A stretch of 64,000 bases of DNA from DASXHD01 sp038239005 (GTDB taxonomy: Bacteria > Myxococcota_A > Polyangia > Polyangiales > Polyangiaceae), in the NCBI GenBank assembly GCA_038239005.1, contig JBBSFE010000006.1, positions 1 to 64,000 of the forward strand, given 5' to 3'. The number at the start of each line of letters is the position of its first letter. The stretch's first letter is position 1. The translations under genes were made by a program, and so were the position numbers. Shown in pieces: positions 8,093 to 16,192 of this stretch. Below the pieces are notes generated by a model, which saw only the letters and a list, made by a program, of their open reading frames with translations, searched no databases and had not been told where the DNA came from.

Positions 8093-9039
8093 CGAAACCA
8101 AACGAACGCGCCCACGGCGACCGTGGCCATGAGAGCGAGCGCGTACGGATAGCCGTAAATCCATTTCAGCTCGGGCATGTGCTCGAAGTTCATCCCGTAG
8201 ACGCCCGCGATGAATGTCAGCGGCAGCATGACCGTCGAGATGAGCGTGAGCGTCTTCATGACTTCGTTCATGCGATTCGATTGCACGCTCAAATACGCGT
8301 CGAGCGCGCTCGTCACGAGATCGCGATAGCTATCGGCAAGATCGCCGACGCGCACGAAATGATCGTGAACGTCGCGCAAGTAGGGGAGTACCTCTTTCGG
8401 AAAGATGTCGAACTCGCCACGTGAGAGTCGCAGGAGAAGCTCGCGCTGATGCACCGCGACACGCCGTAACGCTTGAAGCGATCGCTTCAGCCCGAGAATG
8501 CGCGCGAGCACGCGCGTGCCTTCCGGCGTTCCCGCTTTTGCGAGCACGTCCTGCTCGAGCGTTTCGATCTCTTCATCGAACTCGTCGATGATCGGCAAGT
8601 ACGCATCGACGAGATGATCGAGCGCCGCGTGCGCGATCCAACCAGCGCCGCGCTCGAGCAGGCGCGTCGACCGCGCGACCTCCTCGTGGAGTGCGTCCGA
8701 CGTCTTATGAGCTGGATCGCGTGTGATGAGCCACGTGGGGCCCAAAATGAGATCGAGCTCGCAGAGCGTGACCTTTCCCTCTTTGTCGCGCTCCACGGCG
8801 TGCGCGCAAACGTAGAGATATTCGGGGTATCCGTCGGCTTTCGGCGCATTCACATCGGTCCATACGTCCTCGATCGTGAGCGGGTGCAGCTTGAAGTCAT
8901 CGGCGAGGAGAGCTTCGACCTCGGGCGTCTGATCGTCCAAATCGACCCAAAACGTGCGCTTTTCAGCGAGCGCGCGCTTCACCTCGCCGAGATCGGTCGT
9001 CTCGCGCACCGCGTCACCGTCGAGAATCGTTGCGCGCAT
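8074..9039 (-). CDS. corA: CorA-family magnesium/cobalt transporter
   Basis: 321 residues, a normal CorA length. The N-terminal cytosolic domain (WVDLDDQTPEVEALL, HPLTIEDVW) and long coiled helices (DEFDEEIETLEQDV, LQALRRVAVHQRELL) lead to two C-terminal membrane segments. The first ends in the signature YGMNFEHMPE (GMN), which forms the selectivity filter of the pentamer. It ends in a basic tail (WFRHKRWL), as CorA proteins do. It mediates Mg2+ (or Co2+/Ni2+) uptake through the inner membrane. A TACCCT box 6 bases upstream suggests leaderless transcription. The downstream end overlaps the convergent reductase-kinase gene. Confidence 0.93.
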   Translation of the reverse strand: MRATILDGDAVRETTDLGEVKRALAEKRTFWVDLDDQTPEVEALLADDFKLHPLTIEDVWTDVNAPKADGYPEYLYVCAHAVERDKEGKVTLCELDLILGPTWLITRDPAHKTSDALHEEVARSTRLLERGAGWIAHAALDHLVDAYLPIIDEFDEEIETLEQDVLAKAGTPEGTRVLARILGLKRSLQALRRVAVHQRELLLRLSRGEFDIFPKEVLPYLRDVHDHFVRVGDLADSYRDLVTSALDAYLSVQSNRMNEVMKTLTLISTVMLPLTFIAGVYGMNFEHMPELKWIYGYPYALALMATVAVGAFVWFRHKRWL

Positions 9040-9045
9040 CGCGCG

Positions 9046-9051
9046 AGGGTA
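9046..9051 (-). promoter_or_regulatory. TANNNT -10 box (leaderless-type)
   Basis: TACCCT on the minus strand lies 6 bases before the corA ATG at 9039. No Shine-Dalgarno sequence is present. Confidence 0.45.
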
Positions 9052-9154
9052 TTCGGAAAGACCATTTCGCCAAAAAAGAAACGAAACTTCCGGTCCCCTC
9101 GCCCGTGGTCTCTCTAGTAGAGGTGTTGCTGAGGGACTGAGGGGGTTCGGGGAT

Positions 9155-9739
9155 ATGGAATCGAGCCAAGATGCGCGCGTTGCGCATGCTGCGAGCCGTG
9201 CGATGGACCGTTACGCCCTCGGAGAGGACGCAGCGTTCGGAGAGCTCTACGATTTGCTCGCGCCGCGGCTGCTGGGCTTTCTGTTTCGGCAGACGGGCGA
9301 GCAGCAGCGCGCCGAAGATCTCGTCCAGCAAACGTTTTTGCAGATGCACTGCGCGCGCGAAACGTACGTCACCGGCGCAGATGTCTTGCCGTGGGCCTTC
9401 GCGATCGCGCGGCGCCTAGCCATCGACGTTCATCGCAAACACAAACGCGAAGTGCTGATGGACGCATCACACGAGGCAGCGATGCTCGACGAGCTCGCGC
9501 CGGAAAGCGCGCTTCGGAGCAAGCAAGCCGCACAAATCATTCAAGCGACGATCGAATCGCTTCCCGAAACGCAACGCACCGCGTTCGAGCTCATCAAATA
9601 CGATGGGCTCTCGGTGGCACAAGCCGCGGAGGCGCTCGGAACGACAGTGACCGCCGTGAAGCTCCGCGCACATCGAACTTACGAGGCCCTTCGCAGCGCG
9701 CTACGCGCCGACGTGGTAGAAAAGGGACTGAAGCGATGA
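9155..9739 (+). CDS. ECF-family RNA polymerase sigma factor
   Basis: 194 residues. Region 2 is seen as FGELYDLLAPRLLGFLFRQTGEQQRAEDLVQQTFLQMH with DVLPWAFAIARRLAIDVHRK. Region 4 is seen as IESLPETQRTAFELIKYDGLSVAQAAEALGTTVTAVKLRAHRTYEALR, a helix-turn-helix that reads the -35 element. There is no region 1 or 3, as expected of ECF sigma factors. The start at ATG 9155 removes an unrelated upstream extension. The stop overlaps the ATG of the next gene (ATGA), an NrsF-like anti-sigma factor, so the pair is translationally coupled. It probably controls this operon and other envelope genes. Confidence 0.9.
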   Translation: MESSQDARVAHAASRAMDRYALGEDAAFGELYDLLAPRLLGFLFRQTGEQQRAEDLVQQTFLQMHCARETYVTGADVLPWAFAIARRLAIDVHRKHKREVLMDASHEAAMLDELAPESALRSKQAAQIIQATIESLPETQRTAFELIKYDGLSVAQAAEALGTTVTAVKLRAHRTYEALRSALRADVVEKGLKR

Positions 9740-10398
9740 CGCCGTCATCCTCCCGCTCTCCGCGAGCCTCTCTACGCGACAAGGTCCTCGCCGACGCCGC
9801 CTCGAATCGTGCGCGGACGCGCTCGCAAGGCCAGCGTCGCGCGGCCCTTGTTTTTGCGGCCGCCGCACTCGCGGGGCTTCCGCTCTTCTTCGCGTGGGGT
9901 GGCATGAGTCACTCCGTCGACCGGCCCATCTCGCTCACGATCGGCATCGCTGCGGGCGCGCTCTTGCTCGCGGTCGCGTGCGGCGTCGTCGCGTTCTGGC
10001 GCGGCAGGTCGGCGGTCGGGCGGCCCGGCTCGGCGCTCTTGATGATCACCCTGCTCGCGCCGATCGCCACCTACGCGTGGCTTGTGAGCTGGCATGGGCG
10101 TTATGTCGAGCCGTTCTCGCGTCTCGGTCTTCGTTGCCTCGCGCTCACGCTCGTTTCGGGAGCGCCAGTGCTCATCGCCGCGCTCTACTTGCGAAAACGC
10201 ACCGTCGCCGTCAACCCGGTCGCGAGTGGCGCGGCGTTTGGTGCGGCTGCAGGCGCATTCGGCAGCATCACCACGGATTTGTGGTGCCCGCTCACGAGCT
10301 CGGCGCACGTTCTTTTGGGGCATGCGTTCCCGATCGTCGTGCTGGCCATGGTGGGCGCGATCGTCGGCCAAAGAATTTTGGCGCTTCGTTCGAAATAG
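9736..10398 (+). CDS. NrsF-like (DUF1109) membrane anti-sigma factor
   Basis: 220 residues. After a short basic cytosolic N-terminus (SLRDKVLADAASNRARTRSQ) there are six predicted membrane segments. The last part reads TTDLWCPLTSSAHVLLGHAFPIVVLAMVGAIVG, matching the conserved 'CP...hAH..gH...' pattern of the NrsF/DUF1109 family. NrsF is known to hold an ECF sigma factor at the membrane and release it under oxidative or metal stress. The cytosolic N-terminus would bind the sigma factor. The ATG lies within the sigma gene's stop, the usual arrangement of cognate pairs. Family assignment is by pattern. Confidence 0.75.
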   Translation: MTPSSSRSPRASLRDKVLADAASNRARTRSQGQRRAALVFAAAALAGLPLFFAWGGMSHSVDRPISLTIGIAAGALLLAVACGVVAFWRGRSAVGRPGSALLMITLLAPIATYAWLVSWHGRYVEPFSRLGLRCLALTLVSGAPVLIAALYLRKRTVAVNPVASGAAFGAAAGAFGSITTDLWCPLTSSAHVLLGHAFPIVVLAMVGAIVGQRILALRSK

Positions 10399-10450
10399 TT
10401 CGAAACCAACAGTCGGCTCGTCCGTGGTTCTCCTCGAGAGGGGAAAACCC

Positions 10451-10765
10451 ATGAGAAAATGGATTGGCTGCGTCGCATTGCTCGGCGCGGCAGCGTGTAG
10501 TCACGTCACGAGCGAGGCGCCGTCGCCCGCGGTCGCGCAAGTCGATGGCGATCAGCACATCGTCGTTACGGCACAGGCCGGCCACCTTTGGTGGTCGCAC
10601 CGCGCGTGGACGGAGCCCCACGATTTGTGGACGCTCCCGAGCAAGGGCCCGGTCGAGAAGCTCGCCGTGCTTCCGGAACAAAACGGATTTCTCGTGACGT
10701 TCGAACAAGACGGCACGACCTACAAAGGCCGCTTCGGCAAAGATCTCCAGAGGAGCACCCAATGA
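10451..10765 (+). CDS. Small lipoprotein, unknown
   Basis: 104 residues starting MRKWIGCVALLGAAACSHV, a lipoprotein signal with AAAC lipobox. The mature part has strand-like segments around HIVVTAQAGHLWWSHRAW and GFLVTFEQDGTTYKGRFG and resembles one or two blades of a propeller. GAGAGGGG precedes the ATG at usable distance. Its stop overlaps the next ATG (ATGA). It sits between the anti-sigma factor and the DUF3455 protein and is probably part of the same regulated unit. No family is recognised. Confidence 0.6.
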   Translation: MRKWIGCVALLGAAACSHVTSEAPSPAVAQVDGDQHIVVTAQAGHLWWSHRAWTEPHDLWTLPSKGPVEKLAVLPEQNGFLVTFEQDGTTYKGRFGKDLQRSTQ

Positions 10766-11475
10766 AACGTCGCGCGATTTTCCTCGTTTCGCTCGCGAGC
10801 GCGGGCGCCATCACCATGGCCGCGTGTAGCGGCGACGACAACAACACCGAAGACGGCGGAAAGGATTCGTCGACCGTCGATGCAACGCAAGACGTCGGCA
10901 AGACCGACACGTCGACGAACGACGCCGCCAATGACGTCGTCACGGTCGACGCGAGCGACGCCGGTGACGGCGGCTGCTTGGCTTCGTGGCTCGAAGTTCC
11001 CGACGCAGGCACCTCGCTCGTTCCCGACGGCGGTTTGCCGACGCTCATCCTTCACGCAGCCGCAACCGGCACACAAGACTACACGTGCACGAACACGACC
11101 ACCGACGCTGGCCCGACGTACGCGTGGGTCTTCGTCGGCCCCGAAGCGAACCTCGACGACTGTCACAACGTCCTCATGGGTCATCACTTCGCAAGCGAAG
11201 CGGGCGCGACCGCACCGGAATGGCAAACGCTCGACACGAGCTTCGTCATCGGGAAAAAGCTCGTCGCCTACGACGCAGGCTCGGCCGCAATCCCGTGGCT
11301 GCTCCTGCAAGAGACCTCGAACGGCGGGTCGGGCGAAATCGCCAAAACTCTCTACGTTCAGCGCCTCTTCACGACTGGCGGCACCGCCCCAACCGCCACG
11401 TGCGACAGCGGTAGCTCCCTCGGCACGACGCAGAAGGTGAATTACACCGCGGATTATTACTTCTACGGGAACTAG
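10762..11475 (+). CDS. DUF3455-domain lipoprotein
   Basis: 237 residues. The signal ends GAITMAACSGDDN and is followed by a roughly 50-residue Asp/Ser/Thr-rich linker. The C-terminal domain matches DUF3455 by its order of motifs: LHAAATGTQDYTC, YAWVFVGPEANL, MGHHFASEAG, PEWQTLDTSFVIGK, AIPWLLLQE, TLYVQRLFTTGG and a terminal VNYTADYYFYGN. DUF3455 proteins are secreted, of unknown function, and common in bacteria and fungi. It is coupled by ATGA to the preceding lipoprotein and thus likely under the sigma/anti-sigma pair. Confidence 0.75.
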   Translation: MKRRAIFLVSLASAGAITMAACSGDDNNTEDGGKDSSTVDATQDVGKTDTSTNDAANDVVTVDASDAGDGGCLASWLEVPDAGTSLVPDGGLPTLILHAAATGTQDYTCTNTTTDAGPTYAWVFVGPEANLDDCHNVLMGHHFASEAGATAPEWQTLDTSFVIGKKLVAYDAGSAAIPWLLLQETSNGGSGEIAKTLYVQRLFTTGGTAPTATCDSGSSLGTTQKVNYTADYYFYGN

Positions 11476-11478
11476 CCG

Positions 11479-11484
11479 TACAAT
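11479..11484 (+). promoter_or_regulatory. TANNNT -10 box (leaderless-type)
   Basis: TACAAT, five of six bases of the sigma-70 -10 consensus, lies 6 bases before the ATG at 11491. Confidence 0.55.
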
Positions 11485-11490
11485 CGAGCC

Positions 11491-12420
11491 ATGCCCACCT
11501 CGCTTGCGCTCGGCAGGACCCAGCCTGCCGTCTTCGGCAGCAGGCGCTTGTGCCATGGCTTACTTCTCGTCCTGTGCTGCGCGTGCGGCGCGCGGACATC
11601 GCTCGGTGGTGAAGGAACATCGCCTTGTGAGAATTGCGACGGAGGCGTCGATGTCGTCATCGATCACGTGCATGATGCACCGATCGACGTTTCGATTGAC
11701 GTGCCGCCTCCGTCGATTTGCGGCAACGACATCGTCGAGCCCGGCGAAGAGTGCGATCTCGGAAAGGACAACGGCGACAAGCCCGCGTTCCTCGTGACGC
11801 AACCATCCGGGACGAACATCGAGACGAACATGCTCGTGATGAGCGAATCGTCGGCGACGTTCTACGATTATTTTTCGGCGAGCTCACACACGGGCTTCGA
11901 ACAAACCGGCGAGAGCCGCCTCTACCTCTACGCCGACGCCACGAGCGGCCGCCTGAGTTTGATCCTCACGCACGGCATGGACAACGCGCAGCCCTCGGCG
12001 GCGGTGAACATGGACATCTCCGGCTTGCCTTCGGGATGGTCCGTCGACTTGAGCGACGACCCCGGCGAGTTCGTGCAAACGGGCCCATCCACCGCCTCGG
12101 GCAAGTGGACGTTCAACAACAACAGCGATGGGGGCATCCTCGGCGGCCTCCCCTTCCCCGGCACGTGGATCATCACGGTGACTGCCGACTTCAAGAAAGG
12201 CATCACGTCGTGGGGCTGGGTGAAGAGCGATCTCTCGCGCGTGCCGCTGACGCTCCCCGACACCGTGACGATCCAAGCCTTCGACGAATCGAGCTTCTGC
12301 CGCACAGACTGCACGATCCCACGCTGCGGCGACGGCAGGCTCGACGGCGGTGAGGTCTGCGACGACGGCAACAACGTCGACGGAGACGGCTGCGCCGCCA
12401 ACTGCAAAAGCTTCAACTAA
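11491..12420 (+). CDS. Lipoprotein with DUF4215 Cys-rich repeats
   Basis: 309 residues. An unusually long N-terminus precedes the hydrophobic segment and lipobox (LVLCCACGARTSL). The mature protein starts with a Cys-rich, Asp/Val linker, then CGNDIVEPGEECDLGKDNGD, a half copy of the Myxococcus cysteine-rich repeat. The end has a full copy, CGDGRLDGGEVCDDGNN followed by DGDGCAANC. Between them is a beta-rich domain (SESSATFYDYF, ESRLYLYADATSGRLSLIL, GTWIITVTADF) resembling a proprotein-convertase-type beta sandwich. DUF4215 repeats occur in myxobacterial surface proteins, often near the C-terminus, where they act in sorting or anchoring. The CGART lipobox is shared with 2169. Confidence 0.8.
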   Translation: MPTSLALGRTQPAVFGSRRLCHGLLLVLCCACGARTSLGGEGTSPCENCDGGVDVVIDHVHDAPIDVSIDVPPPSICGNDIVEPGEECDLGKDNGDKPAFLVTQPSGTNIETNMLVMSESSATFYDYFSASSHTGFEQTGESRLYLYADATSGRLSLILTHGMDNAQPSAAVNMDISGLPSGWSVDLSDDPGEFVQTGPSTASGKWTFNNNSDGGILGGLPFPGTWIITVTADFKKGITSWGWVKSDLSRVPLTLPDTVTIQAFDESSFCRTDCTIPRCGDGRLDGGEVCDDGNNVDGDGCAANCKSFN

Positions 12421-12427
12421 GAAGCGG

Positions 12428-14353
12428 CTACTTCTTCTTCTCGCCGAATTCGGATTCGGGAGGCGTGCGCGGATCGCTCGAGTCGCCGCCGGTGCAGGCA
12501 GCGTATTCGGTGGCGTTCGTGAACGTGAGCAAGCACTTGTGTTGCGTCTCGGTGACCTCGGGGGTCGTGGAGTCGCATGATGCGTACTTCTGATCCATGT
12601 ACGCCTTGCTCGAGTCGCCAGTGCTCGGCAAGTCCGAGAGGTGAACCGACTGGAGCTTGGCCTTGACCGCTTTGCAGTCCTCGGCCGTCAGGTGAATTTT
12701 CGTCGTTGACCCACCCGCGGCGAGCGGAGGCATCAGCAAGTACGCGGCCCATGACGGACCGACGAGCTTCGCGAGCGCAGCTTGCGGGATCGGCTTCTTG
12801 TCTCGAATCGCTTCGAGAATGTCGGTGACGGGCATGCGCTTGTCGTTTGCGCCGCTCTCTTCGCCCTGAAGCTCTTGCTGGTCTTCCTTCGTGAAGGACG
12901 CCTTGTACGAGATCTTCACCGTGCGGCCGTTGGTCGTCACCTTCATGAGCGAGAGCGCTTGGAAGTAGGTGTCGGCGACGTCCGCGAACTTCTTCTGGTG
13001 AATGCTCGATGCCTGGTCTTTGCCGGCTTTGATGAGCTTCGGTGCGTTGAGCTCGATCTGCGACTTCCAGTCACCGACGAGCTCCTTGATGGAGCGCTCG
13101 GCCGCCTGCGCGGATTCGACGTCGCGTGTGACGAGAACGATGTTGCCCGCAATCGCGCCAGCCTTGACGTAGTCAGGGTCGGTTTCGAAGGCGATCGCGC
13201 GGAGCTTCGCGTCGATTTCCTCGACGAGCTTGCTGTCTTGCTTGCCGGGGAAGCACGCTTGAATGAAGTCGTCGCGGGTTTTGATTTCGCCCGTCTTCTC
13301 TTTGTCCTTTTCGGTCGAGCCATAGGCCGAGAAGTGGATGCCGAGCTGCGAAGCGGCCCACTCGCACGGGTACTCGAGGAACTCTTTCGAGGTCTTCGGC
13401 TCCGCGATGAGCGAGACTTGCGGCAGGTTCGACGTCTCGTTGAAGGCGTCTTGGAGCGCGGCGATGCGCGTGCCGAGCGTGGCTTTCGGAACGAGAATGC
13501 CCTTCGACAATTCGTCGAGAGCGGCCTTGTCGCTGAAGAACCAGGTGTTGCCGACCGCGAAGGCGGCGTTGCTCGTGTCGTCGCACGATTTCGTCGTCGA
13601 CCCGGAAGAAGCCGAAGCCGACGCCGAGCCGAGCAAGCTCGAGAGCGAGGTCGCGTAGGTCGGTGTCGTGGTCTGGCAGAAGCCGGGCATCGTGCCGAAC
13701 GACACGGAGGTGTAGCCCTCGCTCGCCGGCATCGCCTTCATCTTGAAGTGGCCGATCTTCACGTGGTGCTTGGCAACCTTGTCGGCGTCTTTGCCGGACG
13801 AGTCTTCGCTCTCGAACGTGAGAAACGAAGCGTGGTTGTCGTCGAGGCTCGACGTGAGCTGGCTGCCGCATTCGAGCTCGCCGCGCACCTGATCGAGGTG
13901 GGCCGGGTCGAAGAATTCCTTCGCCGACTTCGAGCCCCACGTCGCGATGCTCTCGAGATGGCTCGCCGGATCGCTGTGACCCGAGCAAAACGCAACGCCG
14001 AGCTCCGAGGCGAGGTACATCTTCTTCACGCGATCGTCGGTCTCGCGTGTGGCGTCGATGATGCGCGTGTGAATCTCGCGCGTTTGCGACGGAAGCTTGT
14101 TCGCTTCGAGCGGAAGCGAGCCGCGCTTCATCTTCATGTAGAAATAAGCGCCACCAGCGCCGACCGCTCCGAGAAGGATCACGGCACCGAGGCCGAGCCC
14201 GATCATCAGACCGGCTTTCGACTTCTTCGGCGGTTGGCCGGGCGGTCCTCCGCCGAATTGTTGTTGCGGCGGCTGGCTGTATTGTTGCTGGGGCGGAGCG
14301 CCGTACTGCTGTTGGGGCGGTCCGTAACCTGGGGGCGGCGGGTATCCTTGCAT
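12428..14353 (-). CDS. Membrane-anchored protein with Pro/Gln-rich N-terminus, unknown
   Basis: 641 residues. Residues 1-42 are almost entirely Pro, Gln, Gly and Tyr (PPQQQYGAPPQQQYSQPP-type). One membrane segment follows (about 47-72, AGLMIGLGLGAVILLGAVG). A long extracytoplasmic region then contains several Cys (AFCSGH, ELECGSQ, GFCQTT, KSCDDT, QACFPG, SCDST, HKCLLTF). There is a helical part with SAQAAERSIKELVGDWKSQIEL and a Lys-rich end. Pro/Gln-rich cytosolic tails of this kind are common on myxobacterial membrane proteins. No enzyme motif is seen and I do not recognise a family. It is convergent with the DUF4215 lipoprotein gene. Confidence 0.7.
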   Translation of the reverse strand: MQGYPPPPGYGPPQQQYGAPPQQQYSQPPQQQFGGGPPGQPPKKSKAGLMIGLGLGAVILLGAVGAGGAYFYMKMKRGSLPLEANKLPSQTREIHTRIIDATRETDDRVKKMYLASELGVAFCSGHSDPASHLESIATWGSKSAKEFFDPAHLDQVRGELECGSQLTSSLDDNHASFLTFESEDSSGKDADKVAKHHVKIGHFKMKAMPASEGYTSVSFGTMPGFCQTTTPTYATSLSSLLGSASASASSGSTTKSCDDTSNAAFAVGNTWFFSDKAALDELSKGILVPKATLGTRIAALQDAFNETSNLPQVSLIAEPKTSKEFLEYPCEWAASQLGIHFSAYGSTEKDKEKTGEIKTRDDFIQACFPGKQDSKLVEEIDAKLRAIAFETDPDYVKAGAIAGNIVLVTRDVESAQAAERSIKELVGDWKSQIELNAPKLIKAGKDQASSIHQKKFADVADTYFQALSLMKVTTNGRTVKISYKASFTKEDQQELQGEESGANDKRMPVTDILEAIRDKKPIPQAALAKLVGPSWAAYLLMPPLAAGGSTTKIHLTAEDCKAVKAKLQSVHLSDLPSTGDSSKAYMDQKYASCDSTTPEVTETQHKCLLTFTNATEYAACTGGDSSDPRTPPESEFGEKKK

Positions 14354-14444
14354 TTGGCGTATTTACGCCGGCGTTCGCCGCGGTCTCCCCGCGCCTACCC
14401 CGAGCGTTCTCGCGGGGACCGATAGCACGCCTAACCGTCCCGAC

Positions 14445-14726
14445 TCAAGGCACCACGGCGGCTTCTCGCTTCTTCCATCGCGCGCGGGCTTTCTCGCGTT
14501 CGCCTTCGCGCGTTCGTGGCTCGCTCTTCGGCGGGTGAAGGGCTTTGAGGAGGCGCTCGGTCGCGGCGGTCACGTCGTTGATCGCCTTGGTAAATGCGGC
14601 CTCGTCAGTTGCGGGCGGCTTCTGGGTTCCGGAAACCTTGCGGACGTATTGGAGCGCGGCGGCGCGCATCTCGTCTTTGGTGGTGGGCGGCTGGAAGTGG
14701 TGCAGAACGCGGATGTTGCGGCACAT
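14445..14726 (-). CDS. DUF2277-family protein
   Basis: 93 residues starting MCRNIRVLHHFQPPTTKDEMRAAAL, then QYVRKVSGTQKPP, AFTKAINDVTAATERLLKAL and a basic tail. The opening MCRNIR.L..F.PPAT..E...AA..FVRKVSG is diagnostic of DUF2277, a small cytosolic family of unknown role. The ATG at 14726 is preceded by GAGGGC and lies 7 bases after the stop of the thioredoxin-like gene, so the two are probably cotranscribed. Confidence 0.85.
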   Translation of the reverse strand: MCRNIRVLHHFQPPTTKDEMRAAALQYVRKVSGTQKPPATDEAAFTKAINDVTAATERLLKALHPPKSEPRTREGEREKARARWKKREAAVVP

Positions 14727-14733
14727 GCCCTCA

Positions 14734-15384
14734 TTATAACGACCCCCCACCGTTTTTCTTGGCGATCGCAACGGCTGTGGCGTTTGGCTGCACCGGGTAC
14801 GCTGCGATGTAACCCTGCTGCACTTGCATGATCTTCATCGTCCGCGGATCGACGATGACGGTGACGGGCAAGTCCACCGACGACACATTGGCAGGCGCAA
14901 ACGAGAACGCAGGGTCGGCGCACACCGTCACGTCGGTGAGCGAGTATTGGTTCTTCCAATCTTGCGCCGTCTTGATCGTCGCAGGCGCTTCGCTGTTGTC
15001 TTGAACGACGAGCGTCACGACTTTGATGCCGAGCGTCGCGTCCGGCGTCGTCAGCGAATTCATCGACGACGCTTGCGACTGACACGCCGCACACCACTCG
15101 GCCGCGACATCGAACACGAGCGCGTTGATACCCTTGCTCCCATCGCAATCGAAGAGATCGTTCGCGCCGACGGACGACGCGGTGGACGGCAAGTATCCCT
15201 GCCACTGCAAACCCGGATTGACGGTTTGACCTGCGCCCGTGCCGTATGGCCCGAGCGGATATCCCCCGGCGCACGGGTCGGCCGCGGCGACGTCGGGCGC
15301 CACGCCTGCGTCGTCGGTCGAAAAATCACGTGGCGCGCTCGAGCAGCCAGCGCACGCCAAAACGATGCAGATTGCACGCTTCAT
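14734..15384 (-). CDS. Thioredoxin-fold (TlpA-like) lipoprotein
   Basis: 216 residues from ATG 15384, preceded by GAGGCACC. The signal MKRAICIVLACAGC has a lipobox. A short Asp-rich linker precedes a thioredoxin-like domain: INALVFDVAAEWCAACQSQASSMN with the active-site pair WCAAC, then IKVVTLVVQD, VCADPAFSF and a cis-Pro-like DLPVTVIVDPRTMKI. TlpA/ResA-type proteins handle disulfides or haem-ligating thiols on the outer face of a membrane. It lies upstream of the DUF2277 gene and downstream of the DUF4337 gene on the same strand. Confidence 0.8.
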   Translation of the reverse strand: MKRAICIVLACAGCSSAPRDFSTDDAGVAPDVAAADPCAGGYPLGPYGTGAGQTVNPGLQWQGYLPSTASSVGANDLFDCDGSKGINALVFDVAAEWCAACQSQASSMNSLTTPDATLGIKVVTLVVQDNSEAPATIKTAQDWKNQYSLTDVTVCADPAFSFAPANVSSVDLPVTVIVDPRTMKIMQVQQGYIAAYPVQPNATAVAIAKKNGGGSL

Positions 15385-15439
15385 GGTGCCTCGAAGAGAA
15401 GCACCAGGCGGCGTGCGCGTCGTCTGAAGGCTTCTGAAA

Positions 15440-16039
15440 TCAGCCCAAAAGGCGCGCCAAAAACTCGGGGTGGAAGGCGAGCTTCGCAAACCCGGCGATG
15501 CCCATGATCGCGCCAAAACCGCCGAAAGCGCCTGCGATGAAGAGCATCCACCTCTTTTGGGTGAGCGCGGTGACGCCGAAGAGCGCGATGGCCACGCTCA
15601 TGAGTGCTTCGGCCATGTCGAATTGGTCGTTGTGGATGTCGAGCTCGTCTCGGTGTTTCTCGAACCCTTGAGCCTTTGCTTTGATTTCGTCTTTTTCTTT
15701 TTCGTACTTCTTGGCGTTCGCGCGCTGCTTGGCGATTGCGTCGTCGAACGTCTTTTTTTGTTCCGGTGTGATGTTCGGCGCGACGTCGCGTTGGAGCTCG
15801 AGCGCGTCGGCGGAGGCGGAGGCGATGTTCTCTTTGGTGCCTTTGGCTTGGTAGTACGACCACTCGTCGACGGCTTCGGCCTGCGTGAGCGACATCTGCT
15901 GGATGATGTTGCCGGCCTTCACGTTGCATAGCGACATGAACGTGGCGACGAGCGCGACGCACACCGCGACGATCGTGTTGAGCTTCGACTCGTGTGCTTT
16001 CTCGACCGCTTCGTTGAGCACTTCACCGATTTCCGTCAT
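15440..16039 (-). CDS. DUF4337-family membrane protein
   Basis: 199 residues. One N-terminal membrane segment (LNTIVAVCVALVATFMSLCNVKAGNI) is followed by a long helical, Lys/Glu-rich periplasmic stretch containing DEWSYYQAKGTKENI. Two C-terminal membrane segments follow (ALMSVAIALFGVTALTQ and MLFIAGAFGGFGAIMGIAG). The combination LNT.VA..VAL.ATFM...NVK.GNI with W.YYQAKS/GTK is the DUF4337 signature. Function is unknown. GAGGCTTCC precedes the ATG. The divergent region to the lipoprotein gene at 16193 holds a sigma-54-type promoter on the other strand. Confidence 0.85.
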   Translation of the reverse strand: MTEIGEVLNEAVEKAHESKLNTIVAVCVALVATFMSLCNVKAGNIIQQMSLTQAEAVDEWSYYQAKGTKENIASASADALELQRDVAPNITPEQKKTFDDAIAKQRANAKKYEKEKDEIKAKAQGFEKHRDELDIHNDQFDMAEALMSVAIALFGVTALTQKRWMLFIAGAFGGFGAIMGIAGFAKLAFHPEFLARLLG

Positions 16040-16143
16040 GGAAGCCTCGTATCAACTTTGACGATCCGGCGGAAGCGACGCGCGTGCGTTGACACGTTGT
16101 CGCGATCACGGTGGCGCGCGCGCGTAAGTGCGCGAAGAAGCGC

Positions 16144-16160
16144 ATGGCACGGGCGTTGCG
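16144..16160 (+). promoter_or_regulatory. Sigma-54 (RpoN) type promoter
   Basis: The stretch reads TGGCACG, four bases, then TTGC, with the invariant GG (16146-16147) and GC (16158-16159) exactly 12 bases apart. This fits the -24/-12 consensus TGGCACG-N4-TTGC(A/T) except for the last base. A start about 12 bases downstream (near 16171) would leave a 22-base leader carrying AAGGAGGT before the ATG at 16193. Confidence 0.65.
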
Positions 16161-16177
16161 ATAGAGCGGCTCGACCA

Positions 16178-16185
16178 AGGAGGTC
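16178..16185 (+). promoter_or_regulatory. Strong Shine-Dalgarno sequence
   Basis: AAGGAGGT, a near-perfect anti-16S complement, lies 7 bases before the ATG at 16193. It stands out because many genes here have none. Confidence 0.75.
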
Positions 16186-16192
16186 TTTCCAA

